From: Clostridiales bacterium UBA4080
GTDB taxonomy: Bacteria > Bacillota > Clostridia > Lachnospirales > Vallitaleaceae
Direction of reading: 5' to 3'
DNA: 64,000 nucleotides
Assembly: GCA_002381865.1 (NCBI GenBank)
Contig: DFYO01000076.1
Location: forward strand, 13,238-77,237
Below the pieces are notes generated by a model. That model was not told where the DNA came from and ran no database searches. It saw only the letters and a program-made list of their open reading frames with translations. Within the stretch, counting starts at the first letter, position 1. Every line of letters starts with the position of its first letter. Below are positions 35,018 to 42,245 of this stretch, in pieces. The position numbers were made by a program, and so were the translations under genes.

Positions 35018-35959
35018 ATGGTTTTTAATAACAAGCATTTTTTGGATTTAAAATCTCTTACAGAACAAGAAATTCACTATATTTTAAATACTTCTCAAAA
35101 AATGAAATACACCCTGACTTCAAGCAAGGCTGCAGCAGTTGCTCCTCATTTAAAGGGCAAAACTGTGGCGACCTTATTCCATCAAGAAAGCTCCAGAAGC
35201 AGACTTTCTTATGAGCTTGCAGCCTACAATTTAAGTGCAAAGGTTATTAATCTTACAACTACAAGGCAGTTTAACAGTGGAGAATCTTTAAAGGATATTG
35301 GTAGAACGGTAGATCAGATGGGGGCAGATTTTATTGTAATAAGACATCCTGTAGCTGGAGGTCCTCATCATTTAGCAAAATATGTAGATGCTTCAATTAT
35401 TAATGCCGGTGACGGATTAAATGAGAATCCTAGCCAAGCTTTAATTGACTTGCTTACAATATTGGAAATGAAAAAAACTTTTAAGGATTTAAAGGTCGCA
35501 ATTATTGGAGATATAGAGCATAACCGAGTTGCAAAAAGCAATATTTGGGGATTAACAAAGCTTGGAGCAAAGGTTTCAATTGCAGCTCCTCCAACATTAA
35601 TTCCTACAAAGATTGAAGAATTAGGAGTTGAGGTTTTTAATTCGATTTCTGAAGCAATAATTGACGCGGATGTAGTTATGACAATGAAAATACAAAGTGA
35701 AAGACAAGAAAAAAACTTATTGCCTTCTATAAATGAATATAAGAAGCTATACAAATTAGATGTAAACAGGCTTGAATATGCAAAGGATGACGTTATAGTA
35801 ATGCATCCTGGTCCGATAAATAGGGGAATAGAAATATCCTCAAAGGTTATTGACGGTGATTGCTCCTTAATAGACCGCCAGCAAATCAATGGGGTAGCGG
35901 TAAGAATGGCATTATTCCATTTATTATCTAAAAAAAGCGGGGTGTCTTATAATGATTAA
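35018..35959 (+). CDS. pyrB: Aspartate carbamoyltransferase-like protein with altered active site
   Basis: 313 residues, the full length of an ATCase catalytic chain, and closest by sequence pattern to the class found with dihydroorotase-like partners. Retained: Arg60 and Arg62 of the carbamoyl phosphate loop, RH at 109-110, IGDIEHNRVAKSN, QSER and HPGPINRGIEI. Changed: STRTR is SSRSR (58-62), the 80s-loop lysine before GES is Ser87, and the catalytic His of HPTQ is Asn137 (NPSQ). In E. coli numbering the last two correspond to Lys84 and His134. It may be a pseudoenzyme, a structural partner for PyrC, or a carbamoyltransferase with another substrate. AGAGGA precedes the ATG; it overlaps the next gene by eight bases. 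Confidence 0.8.
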   Translation: MVFNNKHFLDLKSLTEQEIHYILNTSQKMKYTLTSSKAAAVAPHLKGKTVATLFHQESSRSRLSYELAAYNLSAKVINLTTTRQFNSGESLKDIGRTVDQMGADFIVIRHPVAGGPHHLAKYVDASIINAGDGLNENPSQALIDLLTILEMKKTFKDLKVAIIGDIEHNRVAKSNIWGLTKLGAKVSIAAPPTLIPTKIEELGVEVFNSISEAIIDADVVMTMKIQSERQEKNLLPSINEYKKLYKLDVNRLEYAKDDVIVMHPGPINRGIEISSKVIDGDCSLIDRQQINGVAVRMALFHLLSKKSGVSYND

Positions 35960-37298
35960 TACTTTGCTGATAAAAAACGGTACTATATTTACTCATGACA
36001 AAACAATTTATAATATGGATATACTAATTGAAGATAATAAAATTTCTGCAATTGAAGCCAATATTATTCCAGAGGATAGCTGGCCGGTTATTGACGCAAA
36101 AGGTCTATATATTATACCGGGGTTGGTTGATATGCATTGTGATCTTTGTGAACCAGGCTTTGATTTTAAAGAAGACTATATTTCAGCAGGTGAAAGTGCT
36201 ATTAATGGCGGATTTACAACAATTACAAACAATCCAAATACTCAGCCAGTTATAGACAACCGTGCAATTGTTGAATATGTTTTAACTAAATCAAAAAAAG
36301 AGTCCCCTGTAAATGTATATCCCTATGGGGCTTTATCTAAGGGTTTAAAAGGCTTAGAGCTAGCAGAAATTGGAGAGATGCAGCTTGCTGGAGTAGTAGC
36401 GGTTTCAGATGGAGATGTTCCTATTGAAAATAGCGGCTTAATAAAATCTCTATTTCATTACTGTAGTATGTTTGATATTCCTATAATTCTTCATTGCGAA
36501 GATACCCAGCTTTCTAACGGGCATGGTATTAATGATGGATTTATTGCAACACAGTTAGGAATTATTGGTGCACCTGAAATAGCAGAAACGGTTGCATTAA
36601 CAAGAAATATTTTACTTGCAGAGGCATATAATATCCATTTACATGTATGTCATGTATCTACAAAAAAATCAGTAGAAATTATTAGAAATGCAAAAAAATC
36701 AGGCATAAGAATTACCGCTGAAACATCACCTCAATATTTTACTTTAGATGAGACCTGTCTTATAGAATATAACAGTCTTGGCAAGGTTAATCCTCCGCTT
36801 AGAACTAAGGAGGATGTGCAAGCAATAATTAAGGGCATTGGTGATGGAACAATAGATGTAATAAGCTCTGATCACAAGCCCGACACAATAGATTCTAAGG
36901 ATATAGAATTTGAATTGGCTTCATACGGAATTTCTTCCTTTGAAACAGCTTTTTCTTTAGCATATACAAAGCTCGTCGATACAAAGGTAATTACGCTTGA
37001 ACAGCTTATTAACAAGATGTCATTTAAGCCTTCACAAATTTTAGCAATTCCAAAAGGCAAGATAGCTCTAGATGCTATAGCTGATATTGTGATTTTTGAT
37101 CCCGAAGCATCTTTTTTAGTAGAATCACGTAATTTTAAATCTAAAGCCAATTATTCTCCCTATGATGGTATGATTTTAAAAGGTTTAATAAAATATACAA
37201 TTGTAAATGGGAAAAAATATGAAACTAATAATGATAATGTGGTATTATCATCTTCTGATTATGATATGTCTCAATTTGAGGGATATGGAGATTATTAG
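35952..37298 (+). CDS. pyrC: Dihydroorotase-like amidohydrolase with altered active site
   Basis: 448 residues of the type I dihydroorotase/allantoinase amidohydrolase family. Retained ligand positions, using Aquifex dihydroorotase as guide: His62, Asp153, His181 (HCED), His234 (CHVST) and Asp307. Changed: the HxH-x-R motif is H-C-D-L-C, so the second His is Asp64 and the substrate-binding Arg is Cys66; DHAPH is DHKPD, so the substrate-binding His is Asp311; TPHH is SPQY. A metal centre may survive while dihydroorotate binding should not. No pyrK, pyrD, pyrF or pyrE follow. It overlaps pyrB by eight bases, so the two products are probably made in equal amounts and may form a complex. Confidence 0.8.
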   Translation: MINTLLIKNGTIFTHDKTIYNMDILIEDNKISAIEANIIPEDSWPVIDAKGLYIIPGLVDMHCDLCEPGFDFKEDYISAGESAINGGFTTITNNPNTQPVIDNRAIVEYVLTKSKKESPVNVYPYGALSKGLKGLELAEIGEMQLAGVVAVSDGDVPIENSGLIKSLFHYCSMFDIPIILHCEDTQLSNGHGINDGFIATQLGIIGAPEIAETVALTRNILLAEAYNIHLHVCHVSTKKSVEIIRNAKKSGIRITAETSPQYFTLDETCLIEYNSLGKVNPPLRTKEDVQAIIKGIGDGTIDVISSDHKPDTIDSKDIEFELASYGISSFETAFSLAYTKLVDTKVITLEQLINKMSFKPSQILAIPKGKIALDAIADIVIFDPEASFLVESRNFKSKANYSPYDGMILKGLIKYTIVNGKKYETNNDNVVLSSSDYDMSQFEGYGDY

Positions 37299-37543
37299 TT
37301 TTTAATATTTATTTTACTTTATTAAAAATGTTGCTTTTTATGAAGACCATAAAACATTAATAATAGTTTAAAATGAGAACAATTATGGTTTTTGGAATTT
37401 TATATGTATTATTTCTTCAAAATGTTATATAATATACTAAAGAATAAAGCAATAATCTGACAACTAAAAAATAAAACTAATCTTAAAAGAAAAATATTAA
37501 TCAAAAAAGATTTGTTTTATAAACTAAGAGGAGGTATATTTAT

Positions 37544-38050
37544 ATGGGAAAAGGTCTTTCGAAGCTTAAGGTAGCTGGTTCAATTGTGGCAGGTGCAATT
37601 GTAGGGTTTGGAGCGGGATTATTATTGGCTCCTAAATCCGGAAAAGAAACACGCGAAAATGTTAAAGATAAAGCTGAAACAGTTAAAGATGAAATTCAAC
37701 TGCGTTATTATGAAATCAAGGATAAAGTTGTAGAAACTGCAGAAAAAGTACAGGATGAAATATCTGACACCAAGGAAGATATTAAAGAAAAGGTTATTGA
37801 AACTGCTGAAAAGGTACATGAAGATATTGTTGAAAAAACCGATGAAATTAAAGAAAAGGTTAAGGGTAAAGTTTCTTCAATTAAATCACATAAAGAAAAA
37901 GATAAGCTGTTAAAAACAAAAGATATAAAAGATGCTGATACAGCGGATTATGAAATCGAATATTACGAAGTGTTAAATGAAGCGTCTGACGAAGAAGATA
38001 TCAATTCGGAAGCAACAACCATCAAAAATGATTCTGATGAACTTAAGTAA
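37544..38050 (+). CDS. YtxH-like protein with repeated amphipathic helices
   Basis: 168 residues. A glycine-rich membrane segment (GSIVAGAIVGFGAGLLLAPK) ends with the YtxH-type KSGKETRENVKDKAE. Then come near-identical repeats of about 22 residues, for example VVETAEKVQDEISDTKEDI and VIETAEKVHEDIVEKTDEI, and an acidic tail. The repeats should form one long amphipathic helix. YtxH proteins are often stress-induced in Bacillus; the function is unknown. GAGGAGG precedes the ATG. The 245 bases upstream are A+T-rich, with a TATAAT but no good -35. Confidence 0.82.
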   Translation: MGKGLSKLKVAGSIVAGAIVGFGAGLLLAPKSGKETRENVKDKAETVKDEIQLRYYEIKDKVVETAEKVQDEISDTKEDIKEKVIETAEKVHEDIVEKTDEIKEKVKGKVSSIKSHKEKDKLLKTKDIKDADTADYEIEYYEVLNEASDEEDINSEATTIKNDSDELK

Positions 38051-38173
38051 ATTTTATTTTACTGATGTATTCAATATTATAAAGAATAATTTTATACAAG
38101 GATTAACAGTATATATTTTATAACACAACTTTTAATTTCAAGATTGTATAACAAAAATATTTATAATTTCATT

Positions 38174-38216
38174 AAAAAAAAGCTAATAATAAAATCTTAT
38201 TATTTGGCTTTTTTTT
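38174..38216 (+). terminator. Terminator after the YtxH-like gene
   Basis: An A-run, GC and AATAATAA (38174-38192) pair with TTATTATT-x-GGC and a T-run (about 38196-38216). It is a symmetric hairpin ending in eight Ts. Confidence 0.8.
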
Positions 38217-38304
38217 AATGACAAATATGCAAGGGGGTGGTATAATAAAACAGATATAACTATTCGCAAAACTCAACTTTAACGAAAAGATAGGGGTATT
38301 AAAT

Positions 38305-39045
38305 ATGAACTTACAACGCTTATTAAGCTATACACGCAAGGCAATTGACCAATATAATATGATTCAAGAAAATGATAAAATTGCAATTGGAATTTCTGGC
38401 GGCAAGGACAGCTTAGCACTTCTATATGCATTAAAAGGTCTTCAAAGATTTTATCCTAAAAAATTTGAGCTTATTGCAATTACAGTTGACCTCGGATTTG
38501 AAGGCTTTGATTTATCCGCTGTATCCGAATTATGCAAGGAGCTTGATGTACCTTATTATATTTTGCAAACAGATATTGGAAAGGTTGTATTTGAGGAGCG
38601 AAAAGAAAAAAGTCCCTGCTCTTTATGTGCAAAAATGCGCAAGGGTGCTCTTAATGAAAAAGCCAAAGAACTAGGTTGCAATAAGATAGCTCTTGGCCAT
38701 CATAAAGAAGATATTATAGAAACAATGCTTTTAGCACTATTATACGAAGGAAGATTTTACTCCTTTTCTCCTGTAACGTTTTTAGACAGAATGGAATTAT
38801 ATTCTATTAGGCCATTGATGTTTGTTCCTGAAAAAGATATATTGTCCTTCAAAAAGACTTATAATCTTCCGGTCGCAAAAAATTTCTGTCCTGCTAATGG
38901 CTTTACCAAAAGAGAATATGCAAAAAATCTTTTAAAGCAATTAAATAAAGAAAATCCAAATGCCAGCGACAGATTGTTTAGAGCAATACTTGACTCAGAT
39001 ATAAAAGGATATTCAATTAAGAATAGTTTCAACGAAAACATTTAA
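38305..39045 (+). CDS. TtcA-family tRNA thiolation protein
   Basis: 246 residues. The PP-loop ATP motif is SGGKDSLALL. CSLC (after KEKSP) and LGHHKEDIIETMLL are signatures of the TtcA/TtuA group. Family members adenylate a tRNA base and replace oxygen by sulfur using a 4Fe-4S cluster held by cysteines; TtcA makes 2-thiocytidine. The exact tRNA position cannot be decided from the sequence. No recognisable partner gene is nearby. Confidence 0.85.
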   Translation: MNLQRLLSYTRKAIDQYNMIQENDKIAIGISGGKDSLALLYALKGLQRFYPKKFELIAITVDLGFEGFDLSAVSELCKELDVPYYILQTDIGKVVFEERKEKSPCSLCAKMRKGALNEKAKELGCNKIALGHHKEDIIETMLLALLYEGRFYSFSPVTFLDRMELYSIRPLMFVPEKDILSFKKTYNLPVAKNFCPANGFTKREYAKNLLKQLNKENPNASDRLFRAILDSDIKGYSIKNSFNENI

Positions 39046-39070
39046 ATACATTGCCCTCCAAAACCTTTCG

Positions 39071-39230
39071 CTACACAACATTTATTTTCACTATAAACAT
39101 TTTTGTTTCATTGTGAAACATTATGTTCTGTTACATAAGATATTTATTTAATTACGCAACTTTAAGTTTGCTGTAGACATTTTTATTTATTTGTAAAAAA
39201 TTATTTTTTGCCGCACAATAACTTGATTAT
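39071..39230 (+). repeat. Degenerate tandem array, about eight units of 20 bp
   Basis: Consecutive 20-base blocks from 39071 share a pattern close to YTRYA-n-AACATTTTTTTTn. Examples are 39071-39090 (CTACACAACATTTATTTTCA), 39091-39110 (CTATAAACATTTTTGTTTCA) and 39171-39190 (CTGTAGACATTTTTATTTAT). The purine/pyrimidine-rich halves alternate in step with two helical turns. Units four and five are offset by one base. Copies are too divergent to be a CRISPR array. Confidence 0.6.
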
Positions 39231-39248
39231 TAGTTTATCAATTCATGG

Positions 39249-39276
39249 TGTTTACTATATTTATATTATGTAAACT
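39249..39276 (+). other. Candidate dif (Xer recombination) site
   Basis: A 28-bp imperfect inverted repeat with the dif layout: an 11-bp left arm TGTTTACTATA (39249-39259), a 6-bp centre TTTATA (39260-39265) and an 11-bp right arm TTATGTAAACT (39266-39276). The arms share GTTTAC/GTAAAC. As I recall the Bacillus subtilis dif site, its last 15 bases TATATTATGTAAACT are identical here, including the whole XerD-side arm. It lies 102 bases before a XerS-like recombinase gene. Confidence 0.65.
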
Positions 39277-39377
39277 ACTCGTTTTTTGTTCAGACTATTT
39301 TACATCACCTATTTAGATATTTCATATAAGGAGAAACGATATTCTGTGATTAATCATATTATATCGGAATTTAAAAA

Positions 39378-40442
39378 ATGGATAAATCATATCATGAGCA
39401 AGAAAATATAAAAAACGCCATACATTTAAGAGAATTAATGGATTCACTTCCCCACTTTGCTCTTGAGTTCTTCAGAGGAATAGAACCAGTTACTACATCT
39501 AAGACGAGAATTGCTTATGCGTACGACTTAAGAGTTTTTTTTGATTATCTAATAAGCACTCACAGCTATTTTAAAGAAAAGGATATAAAATCAATTAAGA
39601 TTAGCTGCCTAGATGAAATAATTGCAGATGATATTGAAATGTATTTAGAATATCTTAATTATTATATAAAAGATAATCCTGAACACAAACAAATAGAACA
39701 TATAAACAGTGAACGCGGCAAAGCGCGTAAGCTAGCAGCTCTTCGAAAATTCTATAGTTACTTTTACAAAAAGCAAAAAATACAAACAAATCCAGCCTTG
39801 CTGGTTGAACTTCCAAAAATTCACAACAAGCATATAGTTAGACTTGAAGTCGACGAGGTTGCAAAGCTTTTAGATGAAGTTGAGTCTGGTGACAAGCTTA
39901 CTCCGTCCCAGAAAAAATTCCATTCTTATACAAAGGATAGAGATTTGGCATTATTAACTTTACTTTTAGGAACCGGGATACGTGTAAGTGAATGCGTTGG
40001 TTTAAGTATCGGTGATGTTGATTTTGATGTTAACGGTATAAAAATTGTTCGAAAAGGCGGTAACGAAGTTATCGTATATTTTGGGCAGGAGGTTAAAGAT
40101 TGCTTGATCAAATATATGAATAGTAGAAACAAAATAGAACCTATTAAGGGTCATGAACAAGCTCTCTTTTTGTCGATTCAAAAAAAGAGGCTTACTGTTC
40201 GCTCGGTGCAAAATCTTGTTAAAAAATATTCTCAACTTATTACTAAACTCAAAAATATATCACCGCATAAATTACGCAGCACCTATGGAACAAATCTGTA
40301 CAGAGAAACTGGTGATATATATCTTGTAGCTGATGTACTTGGTCATAATGATGTAAATACAACTAAAAAGCATTATGCTCAAATAGAAGATGAAAGGCGA
40401 AGAATGGCTGCAAAAGCTGTAAAGCTGCGCACTGAGGATTAA
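39378..40442 (+). CDS. Tyrosine recombinase, XerS-like
   Basis: 354 residues. An N-terminal SAM-like core-binding domain (about 15-150, including ALEFFRGIE and YDLRVFFDYL) precedes the catalytic domain. Catalytic residues are Arg202 (GTGIRVSE), the Lys of VRKGGNE, His297 and Arg300 (HKLR), His323 (LGHNDV) and Tyr333 (KKHYAQ). Its length and N-terminus are closer to streptococcal XerS (single-recombinase system) than to the roughly 300-residue XerC/XerD. XerS resolves chromosome dimers at a dif site next to its own gene. There are no phage genes around. It converges with the yneA-like gene, only 11 bases apart. Confidence 0.85.
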   Translation: MDKSYHEQENIKNAIHLRELMDSLPHFALEFFRGIEPVTTSKTRIAYAYDLRVFFDYLISTHSYFKEKDIKSIKISCLDEIIADDIEMYLEYLNYYIKDNPEHKQIEHINSERGKARKLAALRKFYSYFYKKQKIQTNPALLVELPKIHNKHIVRLEVDEVAKLLDEVESGDKLTPSQKKFHSYTKDRDLALLTLLLGTGIRVSECVGLSIGDVDFDVNGIKIVRKGGNEVIVYFGQEVKDCLIKYMNSRNKIEPIKGHEQALFLSIQKKRLTVRSVQNLVKKYSQLITKLKNISPHKLRSTYGTNLYRETGDIYLVADVLGHNDVNTTKKHYAQIEDERRRMAAKAVKLRTED

Positions 40443-40453
40443 TAGACTTTGCA

Positions 40454-40873
40454 TCATCTAATTATCGAATAATACTCCGTATTTTTCAAAACTGGTAATA
40501 TCAATTTATCGCAGGGGAAAATATTATAGCCTTTAATGCCATTAATTGATTTAACCTCTTTAATATAGCTTTCAATTGTATAGTAATCTAGATTGGCATT
40601 GCTTTTTGCAATATCCCAAAGAGTATCGCCTCTTTCAACTACTAAAGATTTATAGGTTTTTATAGGTTCAGCCGAAGAGCCACTAACATTACCGTTTGAA
40701 AAAATTGTACCCGAAATAATTATTATAAGTATTAGACCCGCAAAAAACAAAATCCCACTAGTTAATAATTGATTTCTTGCTTTTTGCTTTGATTTAAACC
40801 TTTTGTTATTATGAGCGCTTGAAGTATTATTGTTTCTTAATCTTCCGTTATTAAAATAAATTGTTGAGTTCAT
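40454..40873 (-). CDS. LysM-domain membrane protein, YneA-like division suppressor
   Basis: 139 residues. After a basic, asparagine-rich N-terminus comes one membrane helix (about 44-64, LLTSGILFFAGLILIIIIS) and a C-terminal LysM domain beginning VVERGDTLWDIAKSN. This architecture, the divergent position next to lexA and a LexA box inside its promoter match YneA of Bacillus, which halts division during the SOS response. AGGAGGT on the minus strand fixes the start at 40873 rather than the frame start at 40897. Confidence 0.85.
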   Translation of the reverse strand: MNSTIYFNNGRLRNNNTSSAHNNKRFKSKQKARNQLLTSGILFFAGLILIIIISGTIFSNGNVSGSSAEPIKTYKSLVVERGDTLWDIAKSNANLDYYTIESYIKEVKSINGIKGYNIFPCDKLILPVLKNTEYYSIIR

Positions 40874-40930
40874 AAGAATACCTCCTGTAATTGTCATATA
40901 TATAATTAATAGTAATCGCTTATTTGTAGC

Positions 40931-41001
40931 GAATGAATGTTCGTTAAATCCATTATATACGAATGCTTGTTCTGTGTCAAGAAAAATAAGAACGTTTGTT
41001 T
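40931..41001. promoter_or_regulatory. Three LexA boxes in the yneA-like/lexA intergenic region
   Basis: The gram-positive LexA core GAAC-n4-GTTC is matched with one mismatch at three sites: GAATGAATGTTC (40931-40942), GAATGCTTGTTC (40961-40972) and GAACGTTTGTTT (40990-41001). They are 29-30 bases apart, about three helical turns. Confidence 0.85.
40952..40980 (-). promoter_or_regulatory. Promoter of the yneA-like gene
   Basis: On the minus strand, TTGACA (40980-40975) and TATAAT (40957-40952) are both perfect, with a 17-base spacer. LexA box two (40961-40972) lies within the spacer, so LexA binding should shut it off directly. Confidence 0.85.
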
Positions 41002-41029
41002 GACTTTGAGTGTTATTCTGTGCTATAAT
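41000..41029 (+). promoter_or_regulatory. Promoter of lexA
   Basis: TTGACT (41000-41005) and an extended -10, TGC-TATAAT (41021-41029), are 18 bases apart. LexA box three overlaps the -35, consistent with autoregulation. Confidence 0.82.
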
Positions 41030-41082
41030 TCTAATAGTAGTTATATAGCTTAGTCAATTCAAATAAATATGAGGTGAATATT

Positions 41083-41697
41083 ATGGCGAGAGATTTGAGC
41101 AACAAGCAGCAAATTATATTAGATTATTTAAAAAAAGAAACCATTTCTAAAGGATATCCTCCTTCAGTAAGAGAGATATGTGAAGCCGTGGGACTTAAAT
41201 CCACATCTACAGTACATGGACATTTGGAAAGGCTCGAAAAAAAAGGTTTAATCAGAAGAGATCCAACTAAACCTAGAGCTATTGAAATTGTTGATGATGA
41301 TTTCCAGCTTGCAAGAAGAGAAATGGTTAATATACCTATAGTTGGAAGAGTTGCAGCTGGCAGTCCTATCTTAGCAGAGGAAAATGTTGAAGATTACTTC
41401 CCTCTTCCTGTTAACTATGTGCCTAATAATGATAGCTTTATGCTCAGAGTACAAGGTGAAAGCATGATTAATGTCGGAATATATGATGGTGATCTTTTAC
41501 TAGTTGAACAGCGAACTACAGCTCGCAACGGAGAGATTGTTGTTGCCTTAGTTGAAGATTCTGCAACGGTTAAGACCTTTTACAAGGAAGCTGATCATTT
41601 TAGACTTCAACCCGAAAACGATTCAATGGAGCCAATTCGAGTTAAGGATGTTGCCATTCTAGGAAGAGTTGTTGGATTATACAGAAACTTAATGTAA
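41083..41697 (+). CDS. lexA: SOS repressor LexA
   Basis: 204 residues. The N-terminal winged-helix domain (SVREICEAVGLKSTSTVHGH) binds DNA. The self-cleavage site is Ala92-Gly93 (RVAAGSP), with catalytic Ser127 (GESM) and Lys164 (ATVKTF). RecA-stimulated cleavage relieves repression of SOS genes. An upstream in-frame GTG at 41074 is part of the ribosome site GAGGTG, so ATG 41083 is the start. It is transcribed away from the yneA-like gene. Confidence 0.97.
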   Translation: MARDLSNKQQIILDYLKKETISKGYPPSVREICEAVGLKSTSTVHGHLERLEKKGLIRRDPTKPRAIEIVDDDFQLARREMVNIPIVGRVAAGSPILAEENVEDYFPLPVNYVPNNDSFMLRVQGESMINVGIYDGDLLLVEQRTTARNGEIVVALVEDSATVKTFYKEADHFRLQPENDSMEPIRVKDVAILGRVVGLYRNLM

Positions 41698-41781
41698 CTC
41701 AATTGATTTTATTAAAAAAGCTTTAATTAAAAAACTCATTGTAAAAATTCACAATTAAATTTTAAAAAATAACTTCAAAAC

Positions 41782-41824
41782 AAAAGAAACTGCTTCACAA
41801 TTTCATTGTGTGTCAGTTTCTTTT
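41782..41824. terminator. Bidirectional terminator between lexA and rsfS
   Basis: AAAAGAAACTG (41782-41792) pairs with CAGTTTCTTTT (41814-41824), with an inner CACAAT (41796-41801) and ATTGTG (41805-41810). T-runs occur at the 3' side on both strands, suiting the convergent lexA and rsfS genes. Confidence 0.85.
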
Positions 41825-41873
41825 GTTTTACGTAAAATAATGTTACTGCTTAAAACAAATAACTTTTTTAATT

Positions 41874-42245
41874 TTATTTGCTTTCTTCTGTTTCAACACT
41901 GTCAAATGACACTTGCTTTCCATCCGACCAAATTCTTTCAAGATCATAAAAAATCCTATCATCTTTCCCGAAAATATGTATTATTACATCGCCGTAATCT
42001 AAAAGTACCCAGCTTGAAGAGTTGTATCCTTCAATCTGCTTTGGCTCATAGCCTGATTTGCTAAGAAATTCTTCAGTGTTATCAATTAAAGACTTGACAT
42101 GGTTTGGATTATTACCATGTGCAATTACAAAATAATCTGCCATAACAGATACATTTCGGATATCTAAAACCTTAATATCCACTGCCATTTTATCCTCTAA
42201 TACCTTGTGAATCAATTTTAATATTTCAGATGATTTTTCAGCCAT
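41874..42245 (-). CDS. rsfS: Ribosome silencing factor RsfS
   Basis: 123 residues. Signatures are VLDIRNVSVMADYFVIAHG, NNPNHVKSLIDNTEEFL and WVLLDYGDVIIHIF. RsfS binds ribosomal protein L14 and blocks subunit joining in starvation. AAAGGAGG lies before its ATG. Its 5' end overlaps the end of nadD-yqeK by 28 bases. The order nadD-yqeK-rsfS is conserved in Firmicutes. Confidence 0.95.
   Translation of the reverse strand: MAEKSSEILKLIHKVLEDKMAVDIKVLDIRNVSVMADYFVIAHGNNPNHVKSLIDNTEEFLSKSGYEPKQIEGYNSSSWVLLDYGDVIIHIFGKDDRIFYDLERIWSDGKQVSFDSVETEESK

Larger units (their letters stand above)
39046..39377. other. 332-base intergenic region upstream of the XerS-like gene
   Basis: No gene is visible. 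It holds the degenerate 20-bp repeat array (39071-39230) and the dif-like inverted repeat (39249-39276), both listed separately. GGAGAAA near 39330 is far from the recombinase ATG. Confidence 0.6.

Noticed and set aside
39071..39230. CRISPR-like array
   Set aside because: The 20-bp units are contiguous and divergent, with no constant repeat separated by unique spacers and no cas genes nearby.
39378..40442. Phage or integrative-element integrase
   Set aside because: No phage, excisionase or mobilisation genes surround it; neighbours are housekeeping genes and its sequence pattern fits XerS better.
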